Assembly: GCA_006227875.1 (NCBI GenBank)
Contig: SBFI01000217.1
Span: 1 to 5,011, forward strand
Length of the DNA: 5,011 nt
Direction of reading: 5' to 3'
Source of the DNA: Acidobacteriota bacterium
GTDB lineage: Bacteria > Acidobacteriota > Thermoanaerobaculia > Multivoradales > JAHEKO01
Part shown: positions 1 through 5,011 of the stretch, piece by piece
How the letters are laid out: each line of letters begins with the position of its first letter
Numbering within the stretch: the stretch's first letter is position 1
Translations under genes and position numbers: made by a program
The notes under the pieces: generated by a model
Database searches by the model: none
What the model was told of the DNA's origin: nothing
Seen by the model: the letters and a program-made list of their open reading frames with translations, nothing else

Positions 1-71
1 ACTCGCCAATGACCGAACCGGTCAGCGATCCCGAGGCGGGTGCCTACAGTAGAGATAGCAGGTGCGTTCAC
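1..71 (-). CDS. Possible start of a minus-strand gene, HgcA/corrinoid-protein-like N-terminus (partial)
   Basis: A GTG at 71-69 opens a frame of 23 complete codons that runs off the left window edge without a stop. An AAGGA ribosome-binding-like motif lies 6 nt upstream (plus-strand 78-82). The nearest in-frame stop upstream is TAG at 104-102, so the start must lie between. The visible residues include TRLGIADRFGHWR. From memory this resembles the N-terminal region of corrinoid proteins of the mercury-methylation type (HgcA), where a T-x-L-x-x-x-D-R-x-G-x-W-K stretch precedes RWGIGRM. Only the first part of that signature is visible, and the diagnostic N-V-W-C-A-A-G-K motif would lie outside the window. 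It follows the qmo-sat terminator, so it would be a separate transcription unit. Both the gene call and the family are tentative; it may be a chance open frame. Confidence 0.35.
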   Translation of the reverse strand, partial: MNAPAISTVGTRLGIADRFGHWR

Positions 72-77
72 GGCGTA

Positions 78-82
78 TCCTT
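78..82 (-). promoter_or_regulatory. Candidate ribosome-binding site for the partial gene at the left edge
   Basis: The minus strand reads AAGGA followed by six nucleotides and then GTG at 71. The spacing is good for a Shine-Dalgarno site, and this is the main reason for choosing that start, since no ATG exists in the frame after the upstream stop. A five-base match is weak evidence alone. Confidence 0.3.
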
Positions 83-98
83 GTTGATCATCGGCCGC

Positions 99-126
99 AG
101 TCTATCGGCACCGAACTCGAATGCAA
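99..126 (-). promoter_or_regulatory. Weak sigma-70-like promoter candidate
   Basis: On the minus strand TTGCAT (126-121) and TAGACT (104-99) are separated by 16 nt. Each matches four of six consensus positions of the -35 and -10 boxes. They lie between the operon terminator and the candidate GTG start at 71, where a promoter for a downstream minus-strand gene would be expected. Such partial matches arise often by chance, so this is positional support only. Confidence 0.18.
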
Positions 127-248
127 AGAGGGCACCCCTGGCAACCCAGTTGAATGAGCGCTTTGAATATTGGTGGTGGAGCGGGTGGATCCGGCTTCGC
201 TCGGCGCTACGCCGTGATTGTGAGTTCGTGGAGAGAGCACGGACTGAC

Positions 249-278
249 AAAAAAGCGCCCCGCGGTGACCCGCGGGGC
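249..278 (-). terminator. Rho-independent terminator of the qmo-sat operon
   Basis: On the minus strand a perfect 9-bp GC-rich stem, GCCCCGCGG (278-270) paired with CCGCGGGGC (265-257), encloses a four-base loop (269-266). It is followed two bases later by a run of six T with one intervening C (256-249 reads GCTTTTTT). The structure begins 33 nt past the sat stop codon. This is a textbook intrinsic terminator ending transcription of qmoB-qmoC-sat. The nine-pair stem is self-complementary, but only the minus strand has the T run. Confidence 0.93.
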
Positions 279-311
279 TTGAAATGCAATAAGACCGTAT
301 TGCGATGAAGC

Positions 312-1577
312 TTATTTCTTGACCTCGCCGGTCGCGGCGCCGTGGAGCTTGACCTCGACCTTCTCCTCGAGGTTGTCGTAGTAGTTCTTGAGGACCTCGA
401 TCACCTCGGGTTTGGAGAACTCCTTCGGCACCGGCTTGCCCTCGCTCATCAGCTTGCGCAGCATGGTGCCCGAGAGCAGCAGGCGGGATCCGCCCTGGTA
501 CTGGCCGTCGTCGTCGATCACTGCCTTCGAGTCGTGCGGGCAGGTCTTCATCGAAGCCATCGTCCCGCAGTCGTAGCAGTAGAAAGTCCAGTCCATGCAC
601 AGCGGCTGCAGCTTGAGCGAGCCCTCGGGGATCTGGTTGAAGATCTTGTGGGCGTCGAAGGGGCCGTAGTAGTCGCCGACGCCGGCGTGGTCGGGGCCGA
701 CGATGAGGTGCGAGCAGCCGTAGTTCTGGCGGAAGACGGCGTGGAGCAGGGCCTCACGTGGACCGGCGTAGCGCATCTCCATCGGGTAGCCGCCCTGCAG
801 CACGCGGTCGGGACGGAAGTAGTTGTCAACCAGGGCGTCGATCGCCTTGACCCTGACATCCGCGGGGATGTCGCCGGGCTTGAGCTTGCCGACCAGCTGG
901 TGGATGTAGACGCCGTCGCAGACTTCGATCGCCACCCAGGCGAGGTAGGCGTGCGAACCGTGCATCGGGTTGCGAAGCTGGAGCGCGGCGACGGTGTCCC
1001 AGCCGCGGTCCTCGAAGATCTTGCGGGAATCGGCCGGGCGCTGGTAGATGTCGGAGAACATCTCGGGGTAATAGGACTCAGAGAACACCTTGACCGGACC
1101 GGCGAGGTTGACCGGGCCCTGCGCCATCACCTTCTGCACGCCGGGGTGCTCGGTGTCGGTGGTTGCGAAGACGTTCTGGCACTCGAACTCTTTGTCGATC
1201 TCGTACTTCTCGGTGACCGTCATGGAGCCCATGATGGCCTCGGTCTCGGTGTCCCAGAGCGCGACCTCTTCACCGATCTCTATCGAGTCGGCGAGGTCCT
1301 GCTCGGCGGACAGGGTGATCGGGATGGGCCAGAAGAGACTGTCCATTGACGGCATCTGGTAGCTCTCGCAGACACCCTGCCAATCGTCTTTGCCCATGAA
1401 GCCGTCGAGTGGCGTGAACGCGCCGATGCCGAGCATGATGAGGTCCGAGGTCTCACGGGTGGTCATCGGGACCTTCTTGATACCTTCAGCCTTCTTCATT
1501 GCCTCATCGAGCGCCGCGCCTTCGAGTAGCAGCGGCTTCAGCTCTGGACTTCCATGTGGTGGGACCAATTTGCTCAT
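312..1577 (-). CDS. sat: Dissimilatory sulfate adenylyltransferase (ATP sulfurylase)
   Basis: A 421-residue cytoplasmic enzyme catalysing sulfate + ATP = APS + PPi, the activation step of dissimilatory sulfate reduction (reversed in sulfur oxidisers). The start is ATG 1577, because AAAGGAGG lies 7 nt upstream; a TTG at 1601 would extend the frame by eight residues but would put the ribosome-binding site inside the gene. The N-terminal PUA-like part contains GIGAFTPLDGFM (about 50-61), typical of the family. The catalytic domain has the nucleotide-binding QLRNPMHGSH (200-209), MRYAGPREALLHA (268-280) and the second active-site motif GPDHAGVG (294-301), where GRDHAG is usual. C334, C337, C346 and H348 form the zinc-type CxxC-x8-CxH site seen in prokaryotic homologues. 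LLSGTMLRKLMSEG (367-380) is the purine-side SGTxLR motif. There is no C-terminal APS kinase domain. It is the last gene of the operon, ending in TAA, and the stop is followed by a strong terminator. Family assignment is secure. Confidence 0.97.
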   Translation of the reverse strand: MSKLVPPHGSPELKPLLLEGAALDEAMKKAEGIKKVPMTTRETSDLIMLGIGAFTPLDGFMGKDDWQGVCESYQMPSMDSLFWPIPITLSAEQDLADSIEIGEEVALWDTETEAIMGSMTVTEKYEIDKEFECQNVFATTDTEHPGVQKVMAQGPVNLAGPVKVFSESYYPEMFSDIYQRPADSRKIFEDRGWDTVAALQLRNPMHGSHAYLAWVAIEVCDGVYIHQLVGKLKPGDIPADVRVKAIDALVDNYFRPDRVLQGGYPMEMRYAGPREALLHAVFRQNYGCSHLIVGPDHAGVGDYYGPFDAHKIFNQIPEGSLKLQPLCMDWTFYCYDCGTMASMKTCPHDSKAVIDDDGQYQGGSRLLLSGTMLRKLMSEGKPVPKEFSKPEVIEVLKNYYDNLEEKVEVKLHGAATGEVKK

Positions 1578-1584
1578 CGAGTTG

Positions 1585-1592
1585 CCTCCTTT
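1585..1592 (-). promoter_or_regulatory. Ribosome-binding site deciding the sat start
   Basis: The minus strand reads AAAGGAGG, 7 nt before ATG 1577. The match to the anti-Shine-Dalgarno and the spacing fix the start at 1577 rather than the upstream in-frame TTG at 1601, whose own upstream sequence is the T run of a hairpin. The following residues MSKLVPPHG also match the usual N-terminus of dissimilatory Sat proteins, as recalled. Confidence 0.88.
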
Positions 1593-1599
1593 GGCTTTC

Positions 1600-1629
1600 A
1601 AAAATGACGGCGGCCCAATGGGGCCGCCG
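1600..1629 (-). terminator. Terminator-like hairpin between qmoC and sat
   Basis: On the minus strand CGGCGGCCC (1629-1621) pairs perfectly with GGGCCGCCG (1616-1608) around a four-base loop (1620-1617). After three bases (TCA) comes a run of five T (1604-1600). The hairpin starts 10 nt after the qmoC stop and ends just upstream of the sat ribosome-binding site. It looks like an intrinsic terminator or attenuator letting only part of the transcription reach sat; alternatively it is a 3'-end stabiliser or processing hairpin. The T run is shorter and more distant than in the operon-end terminator, so termination may be incomplete. No promoter for sat alone was recognised in the 62-nt gap. Confidence 0.7.
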
Positions 1630-1639
1630 CGACAGTTAG

Positions 1640-2803
1640 TTAGTCAGTAGTCAACCGCTCGTGGGCCATCGCCAACGTGCGGTAGAGAATATGTGCAAAC
1701 TTCGAGTAGGGGAGGGTCAGGAACAGGGTCAGCACGATCGCGAGGTGAATCACGTAAACCGCGCAACCGAGAATTGGGTCCACCGCGATGAAGCGGAACA
1801 CCTCGGTGAAGACACCGGTCACGATCACAGTCAAAACGACCCACAGGAAGAAGCGGTCGAAGGCGGTGGTGACGCCGACCAGCTTGTCGTCGGTCTTGCG
1901 GCGGTTGAGCCACAGCAGCAGACCGCCTAGAACCAGGGCCACGGCCGAGATGTTGCCGAGCCACTTGACCCAATGGGTGATGGGTACCGGGTAGCTGTAG
2001 CCGAGATTCAGCCACGAGAAGAACACCGTTTCCCGGTAGAGATAGACGACCGCGAAACCGGAGGTGATCGCGGCGCCGATAAAGCCCCACATGACGAGGA
2101 AGTGGCACCATCTACGTTTTGCAACTCCCCGTTCACATGAGGAGAACTTCTTGTGGAGGGCAATGTCGACGAACGCCGGTATCAGCGCTCCGATCAACGA
2201 CCCTTTTCGTTCCTGGTTCGCTCCCAACAGTTTCCAATACCTTGCCCCTGATAGGAACAACATCAGCGCCACGAAGCCGGTCGCGGTGAAGTAGGTGACG
2301 TAGATCAGGGTGTGGGGGACGAAGTGCTCGTAGTGGAAGCGGCCGTCCGCGGCGGAGAGGGTGTCATCGACGAGCGGAATGTGGATGCCGGTGGCGCCGA
2401 GCAGGACCAGCCAGTAGACCAGCGGCCCCAGGATGAGCAACGGCCAGGTCTTTTTGGCGCCGCCAACCAGTTTTCCGAGGAAGGCCGGGGTCGCCATCTT
2501 CTCGACCACCATCGCTCGGACTGACGCCATGATATCGCCGGGGTTGACCTCGCGCGGGCAGCGGACCGAGCAGTCGTTGCACTGGTGGCACAGCCACGGC
2601 CCGGCGTCGCCCATGAGGCGATCCTCCATGCCCCACTGCGCCCACAAAATCTGGCGGCGCGGGAAGGGTGCGTTGGCCGGCGCCAGCTCACAGACGCTCG
2701 AGCAGGTGGCGCACTGGTAGCAGTGGGCGGCGTTTTCCCCCCCGTGGTCGAAGAACGCCTCCCGAAAGTCCGATGACATGCTGATGACCGGGATCGAGGC
2801 CAT
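1640..2803 (-). CDS. qmoC: QmoC, membrane subunit of the quinone-interacting oxidoreductase complex
   Basis: A 387-residue subunit combining an HdrC-like iron-sulfur domain with an HdrE/NarI-like membrane cytochrome domain. It anchors Qmo in the cytoplasmic membrane and exchanges electrons with menaquinone, passing them to or from QmoAB and hence APS reductase. Two [4Fe-4S] motifs are visible: C28-x2-C31-x2-C34-x3-C38 (followed by Glu, not the usual Pro) and C72-x2-C75-x2-C78-x3-C82-Pro. About six hydrophobic segments follow, near residues 120-140, 164-186, 233-255, 276-299, 318-339 and 343-365. Histidines in or beside them (H164, H234, H277, H353) are candidate haem b ligands; this is inference. 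The ATG start has an overlapping AAGGAGGAGGT directly upstream; a second Met at residue 9 lacks such a site. The gene begins 21 nt after the qmoB stop in the same frame, ends in TAA, and precedes sat by 62 nt. It appears intact and of normal family length. Confidence 0.95.
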   Translation of the reverse strand: MASIPVISMSSDFREAFFDHGGENAAHCYQCATCSSVCELAPANAPFPRRQILWAQWGMEDRLMGDAGPWLCHQCNDCSVRCPREVNPGDIMASVRAMVVEKMATPAFLGKLVGGAKKTWPLLILGPLVYWLVLLGATGIHIPLVDDTLSAADGRFHYEHFVPHTLIYVTYFTATGFVALMLFLSGARYWKLLGANQERKGSLIGALIPAFVDIALHKKFSSCERGVAKRRWCHFLVMWGFIGAAITSGFAVVYLYRETVFFSWLNLGYSYPVPITHWVKWLGNISAVALVLGGLLLWLNRRKTDDKLVGVTTAFDRFFLWVVLTVIVTGVFTEVFRFIAVDPILGCAVYVIHLAIVLTLFLTLPYSKFAHILYRTLAMAHERLTTD

Positions 2804-2814
2804 ACCTCCTCCTT
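2804..2814 (-). promoter_or_regulatory. Strong purine-rich ribosome-binding site of qmoC
   Basis: The minus strand reads AAGGAGGAGGT immediately before ATG 2803. It offers two overlapping registers of the anti-Shine-Dalgarno match, the better spaced one (AAGGAGG) ending 4 nt before the ATG. This supports independent initiation of qmoC rather than translation as a fusion with the in-frame qmoB upstream. Confidence 0.8.
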
Positions 2815-2824
2815 CTCCTGAGAC

Positions 2825-3985
2825 CTAGAAGCCCTTGAGCGGGTTCGGGCCCATTTCATCGAGCTCTTCGGCGAACTCGTCGAGAATCGTCGGAATGCGT
2901 TCGAACTCGTCGTGCGACAGCTCGACCAGCTTGACGCGCTCGGGCTCGAGGGCGAGCCGTTCGAGCGTTTCGCCGACGTTGTCGAGCCGGGTGTTGGCGA
3001 GCTCGGAACCGCGGACGTAGTGACACTGGTAATCGTCACCGAATTTGCATCCGATGAGGATGACGCCGTCAACGCCGCGCGACAGCGCTTCGGCGAGCCA
3101 GACGATGTTCATGGAACCGAGGCAGCGGACCGGGATGATCCGTGTCCACGGGTTCCAGGTCGCGCCGTTGGCGGCCGCGGTTTCGAGGGCGGGCAGGGCG
3201 TCGTTCTCACACATCAGAGCGACGATGCGCGGCTTCTCCTCGTAGTCCTCCGGGACCTCGAAGGCTTTGATCATCTCGGCGACCATGAGAACCGAGTAGT
3301 CCTGGAAGTTGACGATCCGCTCGGGGCAGGCGCCCATGCAGATGCCGCAGCGGCGGCAGCGCAGCGGGAAGAACTCCGGTGTGCCCTTCTCGTCCTCGTT
3401 GAGGGTCCCGAACGGGCACTCCTCGGTGCAGCGCTTGCACTGGGTGCAGCGCTGGAGGAAGAAATCGGGGTAACCGGTGTCACCGGCCCGCGGGTGGACC
3501 GCCTCACCGCGCTTGGCCATTTCTATACACTGGACCGCCTTCATGGCGGCGCCGAGTCCGTCCTCGGCCGCTTGCACTGCATCCATCGGTGCGTGCACCG
3601 TGCCGGCGGCGTAAACGCCGGTGCGGCGAGACTCGTAGGGGAAGCAGATGAAGGGCGAATCCGGGAAGCCGTACTTGAGGGTCGGCAGGTCGGGGCCCTG
3701 GCGGTACTCGAGGTTGAGGATCTCGGTGCCCTCGTGCTTGAGCAGCTCCTCGGCGCGAGCCGCCGAGGTCTCGCGGACCTGCGAGCTCTCCGAGGTCTCG
3801 GCCTGGTGGCGGGAGTCGTGGAGCTCACGGATCAACTCGCCGTCGGCGGAGTTCGGAACCATGCCGACCGCCAGCACCACCAGATCCGCTTCGACCTGCA
3901 CGTTGTCGCCAAGCATGCTGTTGGCGACGTGGATCTTGAGCTTGCCGTTGGCTTCGATCTTCTCGACATCACCGCGGGCCATCAT
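2825..3985 (-). CDS. qmoB: QmoB C-terminal part, after the in-frame TAG
   Basis: The distal part of QmoB; 386 residues if translation restarts at ATG 3985. The same frame is open back to the TAG at 4019-4021, and the codons between (FFLSAQKEAAG) fit the family. It contains the end of the HdrA-like FAD domain (EADLVVLAVGMVPNS, 32-46; RRTGVYAAGTVHAPMD, 120-135). A bacterial two-[4Fe-4S] ferredoxin module follows, with C180/C183/C186/C190 and C210/C213/C216/C220. The C-terminus is MvhD-like (about 252-386, with CLGSMN, GCKFGDDYQCHY and a GPNPLKGF end), the region proposed to transfer electrons to partners such as APS reductase. A charged stretch at about 47-90 looks like a family insertion, perhaps a coiled coil. 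Upstream of ATG 3985 there is only a weak AGGG next to the codon, so restart would be inefficient. Without the upstream fragment it lacks the N-terminal FAD Rossmann core. The gene ends in TAG, 21 nt before qmoC. Identity is secure; its status as a separate gene is doubtful. Confidence 0.9.
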   Translation of the reverse strand: MMARGDVEKIEANGKLKIHVANSMLGDNVQVEADLVVLAVGMVPNSADGELIRELHDSRHQAETSESSQVRETSAARAEELLKHEGTEILNLEYRQGPDLPTLKYGFPDSPFICFPYESRRTGVYAAGTVHAPMDAVQAAEDGLGAAMKAVQCIEMAKRGEAVHPRAGDTGYPDFFLQRCTQCKRCTEECPFGTLNEDEKGTPEFFPLRCRRCGICMGACPERIVNFQDYSVLMVAEMIKAFEVPEDYEEKPRIVALMCENDALPALETAAANGATWNPWTRIIPVRCLGSMNIVWLAEALSRGVDGVILIGCKFGDDYQCHYVRGSELANTRLDNVGETLERLALEPERVKLVELSHDEFERIPTILDEFAEELDEMGPNPLKGF

Positions 3986-4018
3986 CCCTGCCGCTTCTTT
4001 TTGAGCCGAAAGGAAAAA

Positions 4019-4021
4019 CTA
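4019..4021 (-). other. In-frame TAG interrupting qmoB
   Basis: The minus-strand codon after IYKDMRAPGHME is TAG, and the next codons read FFLSAQKEAAGMMARGDVEK in the same frame. In HdrA/QmoB relatives this segment has the form Y-K-D-x-R-x-x-G-x-x-E-x-F-Y, so the TAG falls at the single variable residue between E and the aromatic pair. TAG is one substitution away from GAG, AAG and CAG, the likely ancestral Glu, Lys or Gln codons. Because frame is kept on both sides, a single-base insertion or deletion is ruled out. It may be a real nonsense mutation, a base-call error, or a recoded codon. Confidence 0.92.
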
Positions 4022-5011
4022 CTCCATGTGACCGGGAGCCCGCATGTCCTTGTAGATCACTGCATTTTCGATCGATTTGTCGATCTTCGAGACCTCCATC
4101 ATCTGCCGCAGAGTGTTGTTGCAGCACTCGGAGGAGCAGTAATTGAGGTGGTTTTCGTCGCGCGAGCCGGCGCACTGGATGTAGGCGATCCTCTTCGGTG
4201 TGCGGCCGTCGGACGGACAGGCGATCTTGCCGTCGACGAGCATCTTTTCGAACTCGTGCGAAGTTACGACGTCCGGGGAGGCGCCGTAGCCGAGATGGCC
4301 GAGCTTGGATGCGTCATACGGCGTGGCGCCGGTTGCCTGGACAATCGAGCCGATGGTCATCTCGAGACCGGATGACCCGTTGAGCTGGACCTTGAACTGG
4401 CCGGGCTGGCCGTCGATCTTGACGATGTTGGTCGTGGTCAGGACCTTGATCTGATCGCTGGCCTCGATCTCTTCCAACAGCTTCGGAACCGGGTTGGCTT
4501 CCGGTTGCTCGTAGGGAGGCTCCTCGGGCGGGATCGACTTCTGGTCGGCAAGCAATCCGCCGAGCTTGTCGTCCTTTTCGACCAGCACCACAGGGTGGCC
4601 GAGCCCAGCAGCCGTCAGTGAAGCCTCGAGGCCGGCGCGTCCGCTACCTACAACCATGACGGTGTCGCTGATCTCTTCCGACAGCGGCTCGATGGCCTTG
4701 ACGCCGTCGAGGCGGGCGAGGCCCATCTGGATCATATCCTTGGCGCACGCGGTCTTGTCTTCGTCGTCCTCGGCTTCCTTGAGCGGCCACGCGCAGTGCT
4801 CTCGTATGGCCGTCCTAAACATCGAGGGACCGTCAACGGTCAGGGCATTGAACTCCGCGGTCTTTGCTCGCTCGGAACAGGCCGCGACAAGGATGCCGTC
4901 GAGATCATTTTCGGAGACCGATTTCTTGATGGCTTCCAGGCCTTCGGGGCCGCAAAAGCACTCGTGGGTCAGGGTGCACGCACAACCGTGCTCGTCCGCC
5001 GCTTCGATGAC
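4019..5011 (-). CDS. qmoB: QmoB N-terminal part, 5' end outside the window, ending at the in-frame TAG
   Basis: The HdrA-like flavin part of QmoB, a cytoplasmic subunit of the Qmo complex that relays electrons between the quinone-reactive QmoC and APS reductase. The frame is open from the window edge (5011) to TAG 4019-4021, giving 330 visible codons. Met at 4822 is internal, because coding sequence typical of the family precedes it: a Cys-rich HECFCGPEGLEAIKK and AACSERAKTAEF, which in HdrA-type proteins belong to the N-terminal region. By comparison with the family about 20-40 residues are missing. The dinucleotide-binding loop VVGSGRAG (visible residues 120-127) is followed by VVLVEKDDKLGG. 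AYIQCAGSRDENHLNYCSSECC supplies the HdrA-type cysteine cluster near the end (quoted as two motifs: IQCAGSR and YCSSECC). The frame stops in IYKDMRAPGHME, mid-domain. Together with the downstream part the visible length is 728 codons, close to a full QmoB. qmoA should lie upstream. Confidence 0.9.
   Translation of the reverse strand, partial: VIEAADEHGCACTLTHECFCGPEGLEAIKKSVSENDLDGILVAACSERAKTAEFNALTVDGPSMFRTAIREHCAWPLKEAEDDEDKTACAKDMIQMGLARLDGVKAIEPLSEEISDTVMVVGSGRAGLEASLTAAGLGHPVVLVEKDDKLGGLLADQKSIPPEEPPYEQPEANPVPKLLEEIEASDQIKVLTTTNIVKIDGQPGQFKVQLNGSSGLEMTIGSIVQATGATPYDASKLGHLGYGASPDVVTSHEFEKMLVDGKIACPSDGRTPKRIAYIQCAGSRDENHLNYCSSECCNNTLRQMMEVSKIDKSIENAVIYKDMRAPGHME

Noticed and set aside
10..24. 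Inverted repeat TGACCG-AAC-CGGTCA as an operator
   Set aside because: It is a 6-bp palindrome with a 3-nt spacer that would lie inside the candidate coding start at the left edge; a repeat of this size is expected by chance and has no matching partner site.
202..214. Small hairpin CGGCG-CTA-CGCCG in the intergenic region
   Set aside because: Five base pairs without a T run or further structure; no RNA gene such as a tRNA could be folded from the surrounding sequence.
9..308. 99-codon plus-strand open frame (and minus-strand frame 68-289)
   Set aside because: Both run through the perfect terminator hairpin at 249-278, have odd composition and show no family likeness or good ribosome-binding site. 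The region is better explained as intergenic.
342..1349. 335-codon open frame on the plus strand
   Set aside because: It is antisense to sat, whose motifs are unambiguous; the plus-strand translation is a Val/Leu/Asp-rich shadow with no recognisable family.
1578..1601. Extended sat start at TTG 1601
   Set aside because: It would place the strong AAAGGAGG site inside the gene and begin within the T run of a hairpin; ATG 1577 with 7-nt spacing is clearly better.
4018..4050. Hairpin plus T5 at the qmoB TAG as a terminator ending a genuinely shorter gene
   Set aside because: The only pairing seen is a short CGG/CCG core with a bulged CATG/CATG outer stem, too weak for an intrinsic terminator. 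Coding sequence continues directly after it in frame.
2912..4375. 487-codon open frame on the plus strand
   Set aside because: It is antisense to qmoB. The minus-strand protein has clear cysteine motifs and FAD signatures, while the plus translation is a low-complexity Val/Leu/Ala/Gly/Asp-rich shadow typical of high-GC genes.

Overview
The window carries the distal part of a dissimilatory sulfur-metabolism operon, all on the minus strand. Reading right to left in transcription order it holds qmoB (5' end cut by the window edge), qmoC and sat. The products are two subunits of the quinone-interacting membrane-bound oxidoreductase complex and the dissimilatory type of ATP sulfurylase. Together they serve the APS step of sulfate respiration, or of sulfur oxidation if run in reverse: Sat interconverts sulfate + ATP and APS + PPi, and Qmo links the quinone pool to APS reductase (AprAB, not in this window). 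qmoA would be expected just beyond position 5011.

The host is a bacterium with fairly high GC (estimated by eye at about 60%), strong GGAGG ribosome-binding sites and Rho-independent terminators. The gene set suits an anaerobic sulfate reducer, but Chlorobi and some Thiobacillus-type sulfur oxidisers also have qmoABC and sat, so direction and taxon cannot be fixed from this window. The qmoB-qmoC-sat order is compatible with Desulfobacterota or another sulfate-reducing phylum; I do not assign one.

Layout: 1-71 is a possible start of another minus-strand gene running off the left edge, whose few residues resemble the N-terminal region of HgcA-type corrinoid proteins (weak). 72-311 is intergenic and contains the strong terminator of the operon (249-278). 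312-1577 is sat. 1578-1639 holds the sat ribosome-binding site and a second terminator-like hairpin. 1640-2803 is qmoC, with a strong ribosome-binding site. 2825-5011 is qmoB.

The main oddity is in qmoB. The reading frame is broken by a single in-frame TAG at 4019-4021, with family-like sequence continuing in the same frame on both sides. It is therefore not a frameshift but a nonsense substitution, a sequencing error, a recoded TAG or an unusual split gene. The authentic end of qmoB is also TAG and is in frame with qmoC, so one frame runs from the window edge to the end of qmoC interrupted only by two TAGs. A second oddity is a Pro in place of the usual Arg in the GRDHAG active-site motif of Sat.
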